13,294 nucleotides of DNA from an uncultured Porphyromonadaceae bacterium (lineage in GTDB: Bacteria > Bacteroidota > Bacteroidia > Bacteroidales > Muribaculaceae). The notes under the pieces were generated by a model that was given only the letters and a program-made list of their open reading frames with translations, had not been told where the DNA came from and ran no database searches. Shown piece by piece: positions 1 to 8,342 of the stretch; the first letter of the stretch is position 1; the number at the start of each line of letters is the position of its first letter. The translations under genes were made by a program, and so were the position numbers. The DNA lies in contig CAMWZB010000009.1 in assembly GCA_947178655.1 (NCBI GenBank), forward strand, positions 1 to 13,294. The letters run 5' to 3'.

Positions 1-47
1 TGACCTTAGTGGCCGATTCTATCACATGTTATAGCAAATAGCGTACC

Positions 48-80
48 AAAAATGTCGCCGCCGGCTTACTTGCCGTCGGC
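48..80 (-). terminator. Probable intrinsic terminator of the C69 peptidase gene
   Basis: Read on the minus strand, GCCGACGGC (80-72) and GCCGGCGGC (65-57) can pair as a 9-bp stem with one central mismatch, closed by the loop AAGTAA, followed by GACA and five T (52-48). The loop includes the TAA stop codon (68-66), so the hairpin overlaps the end of the gene. Strong stem and U-tract are visible; the 4-base gap between stem and U-tract is slightly long, which lowers confidence. Confidence 0.5.
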
Positions 81-1709
81 TTCGCCGATTTTCAGACGCT
101 CGCCGGCATCGTCGGCGATAGACCGGAAGTAGCGTTCGTTATACCCGCCGAATACCGGCTGCTCGGGCATGCCGTCAGGCGTACGGGCGAATTCGCCGTC
201 GCGCTCCTTCTTTATATTGCCGTCAAGATACTTCACCAGCAGATAATCGCCGAGTTTCTTGTAGTCGGAAGTAGTCTTTTCCGCCCAATACTCAGTGAGA
301 TCATTAAGAGCCTCGGCAGCCTCGTCGGCAGGCATTGAGCCGACCTGCTTCTGCATCAGCGCCACAGCGTCGTTCATCTTCTTCTCCAGACCGTTCTGCA
401 CCTTGCGTATGTCAGGTATCATCTGAGAGTAACGGTTGTAGGCCTGATTGGCAACATAATTGTTCACCCAGAACATAGCGTCCCACGAGAGCGTATAGAG
501 GTCGGCGGTCTTTTCATCAAGCGACTTGGGTACGCGGGTCACACAGTTGAACACCGGCACATATGCGCACGTATTGGCATCATCGACGCCAAACCACAGA
601 ATTCCCTTCATCAGATCGTTGCGGCCTGCGTTCATGTCAGCTACGAACGAGAATCCCGTCTGCTGAGTGGCGATGGCGCGCTCATGGGTGTATTCGCTTC
701 CGTCGACCTTGTAAGTCATCGGACGCCAGCGGTAAGGACAGTCGAACGGACCGGCGCCGATATCCTTGGTCATGTCGAGCACCGTGCCTTCGAAGTGGTC
801 GCGCATCATCCATTTCAGATCGTCGGCAGTCAGCTTCTTCGACGGCTTGACCCACAGAGGGAAGGGGTCGCCCTTGGCCTCGAGTATCCACGGAGTGTAC
901 TTGTCCATAGTGCCGTCGGGCGTGAACCGGCGGAAATAGCTCCATACACGGGCATCGCAGCCGCGCACGGCACCGATGTCTGTGACAGCGTAGGCACGCG
1001 AGAAGTCAAAGTCCTTGTCCTTGCCGCTGTAGTAGCCCTGCTTCCGGGCGAAGTCGATGACATCAGCCGAATAGAGCGTCTCGGGATCGTTCTGAGGGAA
1101 CTGATGGATACGGGCATGGTTGGCATGGCCCGAAATATAGCCGTCAGGCACTCGGCGGGCCACCCACACGGCACCCTTGTCAGCCTTGCCCTTGCCTATC
1201 ATCTCCATAATCCACACCTCGTCAGGGTCGGCGATGGAGAACGACTCGCCCGACGAGGCATAGCCGTATTTGTCGACAAGGTCGGTCATTATTTTGATGG
1301 CCTCACGGGCCGTCGAGGCACGCTGGAGAGTCACATAGATGAGCGAGCCGTAATCAATCAGGCCTGAGCCTTCAAGCTCCGGACGGCCACCCCACGTACT
1401 CTCTGCTATGGTGAGGCCCTTCTCGTTCATATTGCCTATCGTGGCATAAGTCGTCGGCACCTCCTCGATATCGCCTAAATAGCGTCCCGAATCCCATTCA
1501 TGGATCTGACGCACCGAGCCGGGCGCGTTCACCGATGCCGGCTGTTTGTACAGAGCGCCGTACAGCGTGTGGCTGTCTGCGGCATATGTGACCATCGAGC
1601 TGCCTTCGGTGGTGGCGCCCGGAGTGGCTACAAGACTGGTACATGCCAGTGCATCAGCGCCGCAGAGCAGCGCCGGTAAAAGGAGGATAGTTGACAGATA
1701 TTTGTTCAT
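66..1709 (-). CDS. Secreted C69-family dipeptidase (PepD-like)
   Basis: A 547-residue protein of peptidase family C69, N-terminal-nucleophile hydrolases that cleave dipeptides or short peptides. Residues 1-22 form a signal peptide (short basic start, Leu-rich core, ending A-L-A) and Cys23 follows at once in the family motif CTSLVATPGAT; by family knowledge this Cys becomes the nucleophile after processing. Other C69 landmarks are WIMEM at 166-170 and WVARRVPDG...ANHARI at about 182-201. The Cys context (A-L-A-C) is a poor lipobox, so a free periplasmic or exported enzyme is more likely than a lipoprotein. The ATG at 1709 is chosen because it gives the complete signal peptide and lies about 20 bases downstream of a Bacteroidales promoter box. 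It is transcribed alone and ends in a hairpin terminator. The substrate cannot be told from the sequence. Confidence 0.93.
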   Translation of the reverse strand: MNKYLSTILLLPALLCGADALACTSLVATPGATTEGSSMVTYAADSHTLYGALYKQPASVNAPGSVRQIHEWDSGRYLGDIEEVPTTYATIGNMNEKGLTIAESTWGGRPELEGSGLIDYGSLIYVTLQRASTAREAIKIMTDLVDKYGYASSGESFSIADPDEVWIMEMIGKGKADKGAVWVARRVPDGYISGHANHARIHQFPQNDPETLYSADVIDFARKQGYYSGKDKDFDFSRAYAVTDIGAVRGCDARVWSYFRRFTPDGTMDKYTPWILEAKGDPFPLWVKPSKKLTADDLKWMMRDHFEGTVLDMTKDIGAGPFDCPYRWRPMTYKVDGSEYTHERAIATQQTGFSFVADMNAGRNDLMKGILWFGVDDANTCAYVPVFNCVTRVPKSLDEKTADLYTLSWDAMFWVNNYVANQAYNRYSQMIPDIRKVQNGLEKKMNDAVALMQKQVGSMPADEAAEALNDLTEYWAEKTTSDYKKLGDYLLVKYLDGNIKKERDGEFARTPDGMPEQPVFGGYNERYFRSIADDAGERLKIGEADGK

Positions 1710-1728
1710 AGCGTTGAGTATACTTGAA

Positions 1729-1739
1729 GTGCAAATTTA
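1729..1739 (-). promoter_or_regulatory. Bacteroidetes-type -7 box for the C69 peptidase gene
   Basis: On the minus strand the bases read TAAATTTGCAC, an exact match to the Bacteroidetes -7 consensus TAnnTTTG. The inferred transcription start is near 1725, leaving a leader of roughly 15 bases before the ATG at 1709. I see no good TTG at the expected -33 position; the upstream DNA (1741-1800) is AT-rich. Confidence 0.6.
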
Positions 1740-1853
1740 GCGAAAAAATCCGAATATACTCTCTGCCGGCGACTTTTTTAAAATTTTTATAGATAATTGT
1801 CAACCTTCCTCAAAATCAGGCTACCCCTCAGGCCGAGGCTCTCAAGGGCATTG

Positions 1854-3125
1854 TCAGCCGATCACGGACACCGCTATCTTATCGACCCGCGCCCGGTCCA
1901 TGTCGGCCACCACAAGTCTGAAGCACCCCCATTCGATGATATCCCCGGCCACAGGGAGCTTGCGGAGGAGCTCCATGACAAGGCCGCTGAGAGTGGTGTA
2001 GCCCGACGGCTTGTACATATCCTCGCGGTCGAAGTAAGCCAGAAAGTCGTATATGGGGCACCGGCCGTCTACAAGCCACTCTTCAGTGTCGCTCCGCTTC
2101 ACTATCAAAGGCTCGTCGACTCCCTCCGGAATCGTGCCGACAAGACCGTCGAGGATGTCGCGCAGAGTCACGATGCCCTGAAAGCATCCGTACTCGTCGC
2201 AGACCAGCGCCGAGTGCTCGCCGGCATCGCGGAACGCGTCAAGGGCATCATACACCGTCATGGCTTCCGGAAGATACATGCCTGTGGTGAGATTGGCCGA
2301 CAGGCTGAATCCGGGAGTGCCAAGCAGAAGGATGAGCTGCTTGAGCGACACCACTCCGCACACATCCTCATGATGCTCGTCGAACACCGGATAGGTCGAG
2401 TGTACGCCGCGGGCAAGCACTTCCCTTATAGCGGACTCGTCCATATCCACGGTGAGACAGTCTATGTCGCTGCGGCACGTCATGATGGCCCCTATGCGGC
2501 TGTCGCCGAGCACGAGGGCCCGCTCCATGATGTCCTGCTCCACTTCCTGAACCTCTCCGGACTCGGCACCCTGACGGATGAGCGACTTGATTTCTTCCTC
2601 CGTCACCTTGGAGGATGCCTCACCTATACGCAGCAGCCTGACGATGCCTGCGGTGGACACTGACAGCAGCCATACGATAGGGAAAGTTATGATTGAAAGC
2701 AGCTTCATGAACGGAGCCACCGATTTGGCGATGCTCTCGGCACAGCCAAGACCGATACGCTTGGGAACAAGCTCGCCTACCACTATCGAAAGATATGTCA
2801 CCGCCGACACTATAAGTACTTTCGACAGAGCCATGGCGTATTTCGGAGCCATGCCGCACTCTGCGAGCCTATGGCCCAGTTCGGTGGCTATAGTGGCTCC
2901 GGAGAAAAGACCGGTAAGGATGCCTATGAGCGTGATGCCTATCTGGACAGTCGACAGAAAACGGTCAGGCTCGCTCTGCAGCTTCAGCGCAGTCACCGCT
3001 GACCGGTTGCCATTGCGCGCATCGGTCTCAAGTCTTGATTTTCGGGCAGATATGAGAGCGACCTCTGACATCGAGAACACTCCGTTGAGCAGTATCAGAC
3101 CCAGAATTATGATTATGTCGTCCAT
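1854..3125 (-). CDS. CorC/HlyC-family membrane protein (CNNM domain, CBS pair, transporter-associated domain)
   Basis: A 423-residue protein with the usual layout of the hemolysin C/CorC family, linked by family knowledge to Mg2+/Co2+ movement or resistance. An N-terminal DUF21/CNNM membrane domain (about 1-165) contains SMSEVALISARKSRLE and the conserved VVGELVPKRIGL near 115-126. A paired CBS region covers about 210-335 (GAIMTCRSDIDCL, STYPVFDE, ECGxQGIVTLRDILD-like segments) and should bind an adenine nucleotide. A CorC_HlyC domain covers about 345-423, with YTTLSGLVMELL and GCFRLVVADMD. The ATG at 3125 is preferred to an in-frame GTG at 3164 because MDDIIIILGLILLNGVFSMSE is the normal family N-terminus. 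It is the last gene of the probable tolC operon, 53 bases after the glycosyltransferase gene's start side neighbour, with no promoter box in the gap. Function in this operon is unclear; it may simply be carried along. The true transported ion is not determinable here. Confidence 0.9.
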   Translation of the reverse strand: MDDIIIILGLILLNGVFSMSEVALISARKSRLETDARNGNRSAVTALKLQSEPDRFLSTVQIGITLIGILTGLFSGATIATELGHRLAECGMAPKYAMALSKVLIVSAVTYLSIVVGELVPKRIGLGCAESIAKSVAPFMKLLSIITFPIVWLLSVSTAGIVRLLRIGEASSKVTEEEIKSLIRQGAESGEVQEVEQDIMERALVLGDSRIGAIMTCRSDIDCLTVDMDESAIREVLARGVHSTYPVFDEHHEDVCGVVSLKQLILLLGTPGFSLSANLTTGMYLPEAMTVYDALDAFRDAGEHSALVCDEYGCFQGIVTLRDILDGLVGTIPEGVDEPLIVKRSDTEEWLVDGRCPIYDFLAYFDREDMYKPSGYTTLSGLVMELLRKLPVAGDIIEWGCFRLVVADMDRARVDKIAVSVIG

Positions 3126-3178
3126 AAGAGCGATATGTGATGATAGTAAGATTCTAACACTCACATGCCCTCTATGGT

Positions 3179-4405
3179 TTAGAGCATACCGGCGATGAGG
3201 TCGAGATAGCGCCCGGCAACAGCCTCCGACGAGAACCGCTCCTCAACAGCCGAGCGGAGCACCGAAGGCTCGAAAGGAGAGTCAAGAGCCTTGTCGAGCG
3301 CGGCGCTGAAAGCAGCAGTGTCGTAAGGCCTTATCAGATGACCGGTCGAACCGTCGTCGATGATGTCGCGCTGACCGCCCGAATCGAACGACACCGGCGT
3401 ACATCCTGCGGCCTGACCCTCCACAAGTGTCCCGGGCAGAGTCTCGTACAGCGACGTCGACATCACCACCGTAGCTCGCGCATAGAGTTCGCGCAGCATG
3501 GCCGAGTCAGTTATCATGCCTGAATGCACATACGGGAAGCGAAGACCGTCGAGAGCCGACGCGTCGCGGAGCGCTCCGAAAAACACAGCCACGGCATCAG
3601 TCCGTCGCAGACCATTGAGCGCCTCCACGGCATAGTGAAGGCCCTTGACTGGGTCATCGAGCCGTGCGGCTCCCATCACTATGAGTTTCTTGCCTTCAGG
3701 TATGCCGGGCAGTGACGGCATCTTAGGCTCTGTATAGAAATCCTCGACAGGAAACGCATTCGGAATCACCCGTACGTCGGCTTGGCGAAGCAAGACCGAC
3801 GAGGCACACTTGTCAGCCAGCCACGAACTCACAGGCACAAAGACAATCTTCGAACCTTCATACAGGCGCTGCTTGCGTATGAACGTACGATGCGACAGAT
3901 CTGATGACGAAGCCCGGCGGTGAAGAAAATGACAGTCGTGACAGCCTTCCGGCTCAGCATAGCGGACGCACTCCCCGGCATGGTGGCAGATACCGGTCAG
4001 ATTCCACATATCGTGCATGGTCCATATCACCGGCTTTTCAGAGGCTATGCGTCCGATTTCGTTGAGACTCAGCATACCCTGGTTCACCCAGTTTAGAATG
4101 ACAGCGTCGGCCTCCCGCACGAGCCGGTGCCGGCCGAGCGGCAGACCGTCCGTCGCTATCGAAACCTTGAAGAGGTCGTCGCGATCGAATCCGTTGCCGG
4201 CAAATATCCGCAGATGTTCTGCAAGGAAATGCACTCGTGAGCGCAGACGCCGGCCTGCATGCTCCACAAAAGCGTCATCCGACCCCTTGTGTGTCACCAG
4301 CATTCGCGCATCGTGCCCGGCGTCGCGCAGAGCGTGCATGAGCCGGCGGCTGACCACCGACGCCCCTCCGAGCGTATCGCTGTGATTGATGATGCAGATT
4401 CTCAT
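3179..4405 (-). CDS. Family 4 glycosyltransferase (GT-B fold) with a four-cysteine insert
   Basis: A 408-residue predicted cytoplasmic glycosyltransferase of the GT4 type. The N-terminal half starts MRICIINHSDTLGGASVVSRRL, the acceptor-side GT-B domain with the Gly-Gly loop. Residues 128-160 hold WTMHDMW, then C140, C146, C155 and C158, an insert known in AmsK/WcaC-like GT4 enzymes and plausibly metal-binding. The C-terminal half has the nucleotide-sugar site: GAARLDDPVKGL at 245-256 and an E-x7-E pair at E321 and E329 (family retaining enzymes). It probably adds a sugar to a lipid-linked or surface glycan; donor and acceptor cannot be told. Its ATG overlaps the TGA of the upstream flippase gene (ATGA), which suggests translational coupling and a shared glycan pathway. 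No other sugar-synthesis or polymerase genes are in the window. Confidence 0.9.
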   Translation of the reverse strand: MRICIINHSDTLGGASVVSRRLMHALRDAGHDARMLVTHKGSDDAFVEHAGRRLRSRVHFLAEHLRIFAGNGFDRDDLFKVSIATDGLPLGRHRLVREADAVILNWVNQGMLSLNEIGRIASEKPVIWTMHDMWNLTGICHHAGECVRYAEPEGCHDCHFLHRRASSSDLSHRTFIRKQRLYEGSKIVFVPVSSWLADKCASSVLLRQADVRVIPNAFPVEDFYTEPKMPSLPGIPEGKKLIVMGAARLDDPVKGLHYAVEALNGLRRTDAVAVFFGALRDASALDGLRFPYVHSGMITDSAMLRELYARATVVMSTSLYETLPGTLVEGQAAGCTPVSFDSGGQRDIIDDGSTGHLIRPYDTAAFSAALDKALDSPFEPSVLRSAVEERFSSEAVAGRYLDLIAGML

Positions 4406-5934
4406 CGGCGGTGCAGGATAGCGCGAAGTTCGCTACGGGGATTGATTTTCTCTATCCTGACGAATACCAGGACATAGACCGCAAGCAGCACAAGACGCAG
4501 ACCGGCGGCGACAGCCGCATGCAGTCCCAGCATGTTGATGCCGTAGAAACCTGCGGCATAGAGCACTGCCGCAAGAAGCACGTACACACCCAGACGACGC
4601 AAGCGGTAGTCAATCGGGAATTTTCGCTGACCTGTCACGTAGCTCGCCACCATCATCGACCCATAGCTGCACATGGCGGCCACGGCACAGCCCATATAGC
4701 CGAAGTGTGGCACAAGAACCACGTTGAGAACAAGCGTTATGGCCAGCCCGAAGAGCGAGAACCACATGCCGTACATCGTCCGGTCGGTCAGCTTGTACCA
4801 CACCGACAGATTGAAGAATACTCCGAAGAACAGCTCGCCGAGCATGATGAGCGGCACCACCCGGAGTCCGCTGAAATACCGCGGCGATATAAGGTAACGG
4901 ATGAAGTCGAGGTAGTACATCACTCCTAAGAATATGAACAGCGCGAACACCACGAAGTACTTCATGGCATCGCTGTAGGCGCGGTTTCGCTGCGAGGCAG
5001 CGTCGCCACTGCCACTCTGCTGCGCAGCCTCCTTGCTCCGCGCGAAGATGAAGGGCTCATAAGCGAAGCGGAATGCCTGCAGAAAGACCAGCAGCAGCAG
5101 TCCTATCTTGTAGTTGGCTCCATAGATACCCAGTCCGTACATAGCCTCATCAGGGTCGCTCACAAGATGCGGATAGAGTATCTTGTCTATCGTCTGATTC
5201 ATCACGCCGGCCACGCCCAGTACAAGCAGCGGAGCCGAATAAGCCATCATGGCGCGCCACAGAGTGCCGTTGAACCTCCACCTGAATCCCTTCAGTTCAG
5301 GTATGAGCAGCACCATGTTCACTGCCGAGGCGATAAGATTGGACAGGAAGATATATCCGATGCCGAAATCCGGGTCATAGAAGTGCGACACCGTCTCGGG
5401 CCACAGCTCCAGAAGTTTGGGACAGAGCAGTATGAAGAAGAGATTCAGACCGATGTTCAGTCCTATATTGATAAGTTTCAGCGTGGCGAAACGCATAGGG
5501 CGCTTGCGGTAGCGCAGATAGGCGAAGGGGATGGTCATGAATGCATCAAGGGCCACGCACACTGCCATCATCACCACATACGACGGATGTCCGTCGCACT
5601 CCATCCAGCGCGTCACCGGACCAAGGAACGAAAGCACCAGAACGACAAATGCCGCCGAACTTACGCCCAGCGACATCAGCGACGTGGAGTATACCTCCAG
5701 CGGGTCTGTCCACTTCTCGTGATTGCCGAATCTGAAAAAGCCGGTCTCCATACCGTAAGTGAGGATGACCATGGCCAGCGCCACAACGGAGTAGACGAAT
5801 GTCACTACGCCGTACTCCGCTACGGGAAACATTATCGTGTACAGCGGAACCAGCATCCAGTTGAGGAAGCGGCCCACTATCGAACTCAGTCCGTATATCG
5901 CCGTGTCTTTTACGAGGCTCTTAATACCCGCCAT
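4402..5934 (-). CDS. Oligosaccharide flippase (MVF/MATE-like, Wzx-type)
   Basis: A 510-residue, very hydrophobic protein with some 12-14 predicted membrane segments spread along its whole length, starting MAGIKSLVKDTAIYGLSSIVGRFLNWMLVPLY, a typical N-terminus of polysaccharide-biosynthesis flippases. Such proteins move undecaprenyl-linked sugars across the inner membrane. A soluble, polar loop rich in Ser, Gln and Ala lies near residues 300-320 in the middle of the protein, as is common between the two six-helix halves. The start at 5934 overlaps the end of the upstream permease gene by 14 bases, and its own stop overlaps the glycosyltransferase start by 4 bases. The flippase-glycosyltransferase pair indicates a surface glycan or glycolipid step. 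Whether it serves O-antigen, capsule or protein O-glycosylation cannot be read from the sequence. Confidence 0.9.
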   Translation of the reverse strand: MAGIKSLVKDTAIYGLSSIVGRFLNWMLVPLYTIMFPVAEYGVVTFVYSVVALAMVILTYGMETGFFRFGNHEKWTDPLEVYSTSLMSLGVSSAAFVVLVLSFLGPVTRWMECDGHPSYVVMMAVCVALDAFMTIPFAYLRYRKRPMRFATLKLINIGLNIGLNLFFILLCPKLLELWPETVSHFYDPDFGIGYIFLSNLIASAVNMVLLIPELKGFRWRFNGTLWRAMMAYSAPLLVLGVAGVMNQTIDKILYPHLVSDPDEAMYGLGIYGANYKIGLLLLVFLQAFRFAYEPFIFARSKEAAQQSGSGDAASQRNRAYSDAMKYFVVFALFIFLGVMYYLDFIRYLISPRYFSGLRVVPLIMLGELFFGVFFNLSVWYKLTDRTMYGMWFSLFGLAITLVLNVVLVPHFGYMGCAVAAMCSYGSMMVASYVTGQRKFPIDYRLRRLGVYVLLAAVLYAAGFYGINMLGLHAAVAAGLRLVLLAVYVLVFVRIEKINPRSELRAILHRR

Positions 5935-7150
5935 TGCTCTGTGTCTTTACCGTTTTAAGTTTTCTTTCTTTTCTTCGTATATACTTAACGGTAAAATAGG
6001 CGGTAATCATATACACACCCGCAAGAATCCACATCCATACGTACGGACGGCTCACTTCCGACAGGGTCGAGGCGTTGCTGTTGATACGGATGAATCCCTC
6101 CACTCCCCACACGGCCGGAACGCAGTCGCCGACGGCTGTCCACAGAGGGCTCATGGCATAGCGGGGCCATGTAAGACCCGACAGGAACAGGAATATGACC
6201 GAAGTGAACACCCAGATTATGAAGGCGCTCTCACGCTCCTTCATGATCAGATTCAGCGTCTGTCCAAGGAATGCCGTGGCAAGAAGCATCGGGAAGACGA
6301 AAAGATAGTAGTCCACCGGACTGCCGTAGTGAGGCAGATTGAATAACTCCGGAATGACGCGCATCACATACACCGCCGAAGGTATCATGATCAGTACGTA
6401 GGCGAAAGTGCGTCCCCATACAGTGGCCATCGGCCCGGCGCTGTTGACGGCCTCAGGATCGATGCCGCCATTGCGGCGACGGCGCTCGTTGGCTGTGCCG
6501 CCAAGGAAGGTTATGCCAAGCAGCATGCCCTGCTGCAGAATCAATATCACTATGCCCGGTATGATGAACGACGCGAACCCCTGCTCCGTATCGCCCAGAA
6601 AGTTGCTCTCGCTCCGGATAGGGAGGCCGCCGGAGGCAGCATATGATTCCAGTCCGGCGGACGATATGCGTTCGCCGGTCAGTTCATTGATGATGTCCAC
6701 CTGAAGGTCGGTCATCGCTGAAAGCAGTGTTCTGTAGCGCAGAAGAAGGCTCATGTCGAAGAACATCTCTACGTGTGCCGCCTCATGACGGCCTATGTTC
6801 TTGCCATAGCTCTGAGGTATCTTCATGATGGCGAAGCACTCATTGGACGCCATCAGCGCACGTGCCTCGTTCATGTCGTTGCAGTAGGAGTATATGTCTA
6901 TCGAGGGAGATGCCGACGCACGGCGCACGAAGTCGCGGGACTCTGCGCTCCGCGAATCGTCGACCACCGCCACGGGCAGTTTTCGCGTCACCTCAGGATT
7001 GTAGATGAGCGTATACACCACCGGATAGAGGAACGTCAGTCCGAAGAAGAAGAGCAGTACTCCGAAATCATGGAATATCACCCTGAGTTCGTTGCGGAAC
7101 ACACGCCCCATGCCGGACGTCCATATTGATATTTTTCTGAACACATTCAT
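5921..7150 (-). CDS. ABC-2 type permease, second of two
   Basis: A 409-residue inner-membrane protein of the ABC2_membrane_3 (YhhJ/YbhS/YbhR-like) family. One membrane helix at about 29-49 (GVLLFFFGLTFLYPVVYTL) is followed by a large extracytoplasmic domain of about 150 residues, then five or so helices from near residue 210 to 390, including the family signature FLSGLTWPRYAM. The C-terminus is basic (RRKERKLK). By family knowledge two such subunits pair with an ATPase to drive export through an HlyD/TolC conduit. I choose the ATG at 7150, two bases after the stop of the preceding permease, over a TTG at 7156. Its end overlaps the flippase start by 14 bases. It is diverged from the first permease, so the pair is probably a heterodimer. 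No ATP-binding gene is nearby. Confidence 0.88.
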   Translation of the reverse strand: MNVFRKISIWTSGMGRVFRNELRVIFHDFGVLLFFFGLTFLYPVVYTLIYNPEVTRKLPVAVVDDSRSAESRDFVRRASASPSIDIYSYCNDMNEARALMASNECFAIMKIPQSYGKNIGRHEAAHVEMFFDMSLLLRYRTLLSAMTDLQVDIINELTGERISSAGLESYAASGGLPIRSESNFLGDTEQGFASFIIPGIVILILQQGMLLGITFLGGTANERRRRNGGIDPEAVNSAGPMATVWGRTFAYVLIMIPSAVYVMRVIPELFNLPHYGSPVDYYLFVFPMLLATAFLGQTLNLIMKERESAFIIWVFTSVIFLFLSGLTWPRYAMSPLWTAVGDCVPAVWGVEGFIRINSNASTLSEVSRPYVWMWILAGVYMITAYFTVKYIRRKERKLKTVKTQSNGGY

Positions 7151-7152
7151 AA

Positions 7153-8322
7153 TCAAGGCACATATACGGGATTAAGGCAAGCCTTGCGCAGATTGTGCAG
7201 CACCGGCAGACCGACGAAAGGAAAGATGATAAGCGCCGCAAACCAGTATCGGGAATAATAAAGGTCTACTCCGTTGAGCGCCTCGTTGATGTATATCAGG
7301 AACCAATAGCGTATCGGAGCCAGCCAGCTGAACACTCCTATGTAGCCGTACATATTCTGCACCGGGAAGGAGAATCCAACGAAGGAGAACGAAAGAATGC
7401 CGAAAAGGGCGCAGATAATCAGCGACAGACGCGGATTGGGCACACATGAGCACACAAAGAGCGCAAAGCCCTGAACGGCAGGCACAAGCAGCATAGTGGC
7501 CGCAAGCATCCACCCGGCACTGCCGTTGAGAGGGAAGTGCGAATAGCCGAACAGAAGCCAGAATAGGAACACGGCGACCGCCTCGAACACTATCGTCTGA
7601 GGAAGCAGCTTGGACACCACTGCCACAAGAATATTGTCGTGGGCCGTGGCGAGCCACTGACGCGACGTGTACTGCTTGATTTCCATCGTGATGGAGAACA
7701 CCGTCATGAACATGATCATAAGCACCAGCGTGCACATCACGAAGTCGGGACCAAGGTAGATGGCATAGTTCATCCACGGATTGCCGATAGGGAACTGGTC
7801 GAGTACAAGTGGCTGGACAAGTTCAGACACCTGACCGCTGCTGAGTCCCATGCTGCGGAGAACTTCCTTGACCACTCCCGCGGCCGTGCCCACAGCCACG
7901 GTCTTGAAGCCTTTGAAGGCAAGTGTGCCCGGCACGAAATAGGTCATGTTGGAGTAATACTCCAGAGTGGGCGTGCGACCGCCGAATGCATCTTTCTCGA
8001 AGTTGGCCGGAATGACGAAGAATCCGAAGATTTCGCCATCGCGTATGGCCTTGAGTGCATCGTCGTAACTCTCACATTCCTGTGAGATGTCAAGCACCTG
8101 CACGGCCTTGAGCGAACGTGTCACGCTGCGGGACATCGACGAGTGGTCAAGGTCCACCACAGCCGTGGGTACCTGTTCGGGCAGACCCTCGCTGAGCAGG
8201 CTCAGGAAAAAGAAGGCCACGAACAGAGGCACAAGGACCATCCCGAACAGATACATCCGTCGTGAACCCATACGCCTTATCTCGCGCTTGATGCCGGCTA
8301 TGAAACCAAGATCTGACGACAT
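7153..8322 (-). CDS. ABC-2 type permease, first of two
   Basis: A 389-residue ABC2_membrane_3-type inner-membrane subunit. The N-terminus is basic and amphipathic (GIKREIRRMGSRRMYLFG), helix 1 spans about 22-43, a periplasmic domain follows with the family segment PTAVVDLDHSSMSRS at 52-66, and the C-terminal half (from about 190) has five or more helices with FSFPVQNM and LAPIRYWFLIYINEALNG, as in YhhJ/YbhR-like exporters. It lies 20 bases downstream of the hlyD-like gene and 2 bases upstream of the next permease's ATG, so all three are almost certainly co-translated. Expected role: half of the inner-membrane channel of a TolC-dependent exporter of drugs, lipids or other small hydrophobic compounds. 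The substrate is unknown, and the required ATPase is not encoded in the window. Confidence 0.9.
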   Translation of the reverse strand: MSSDLGFIAGIKREIRRMGSRRMYLFGMVLVPLFVAFFFLSLLSEGLPEQVPTAVVDLDHSSMSRSVTRSLKAVQVLDISQECESYDDALKAIRDGEIFGFFVIPANFEKDAFGGRTPTLEYYSNMTYFVPGTLAFKGFKTVAVGTAAGVVKEVLRSMGLSSGQVSELVQPLVLDQFPIGNPWMNYAIYLGPDFVMCTLVLMIMFMTVFSITMEIKQYTSRQWLATAHDNILVAVVSKLLPQTIVFEAVAVFLFWLLFGYSHFPLNGSAGWMLAATMLLVPAVQGFALFVCSCVPNPRLSLIICALFGILSFSFVGFSFPVQNMYGYIGVFSWLAPIRYWFLIYINEALNGVDLYYSRYWFAALIIFPFVGLPVLHNLRKACLNPVYVP

Positions 8323-8342
8323 TGCTTCTTGTTTAACAGTGA

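Noticed and set aside
684..1367. A 227-codon plus-strand open frame opposite the C69 peptidase
   Set aside because: It overlaps conserved C69 motifs on the other strand and has no promoter or family resemblance.
1805..1853. Possible terminator hairpin after the CorC-like gene (CCCTTGAG with CTGAGGGG on the minus strand)
   Set aside because: The stem has a mismatch and a wobble pair, the loop is long and only four T follow after a gap; too weak to list as a feature.
1797..2663. A 288-codon plus-strand open frame opposite the CorC-like gene
   Set aside because: No domain or membrane pattern, whereas the minus strand encodes a complete CNNM-CBS-CorC protein; it is a coding shadow.
3126..3164. 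GTG at 3164 as an upstream start adding 13 residues to the CorC-like protein
   Set aside because: The extra residues are not part of the normal family N-terminus, while the ATG at 3125 gives the typical MDD start.
7151..7156. TTG at 7156 as the start of the second permease
   Set aside because: It would add only two residues; the ATG at 7150, two bases after the preceding stop, is the simpler choice.
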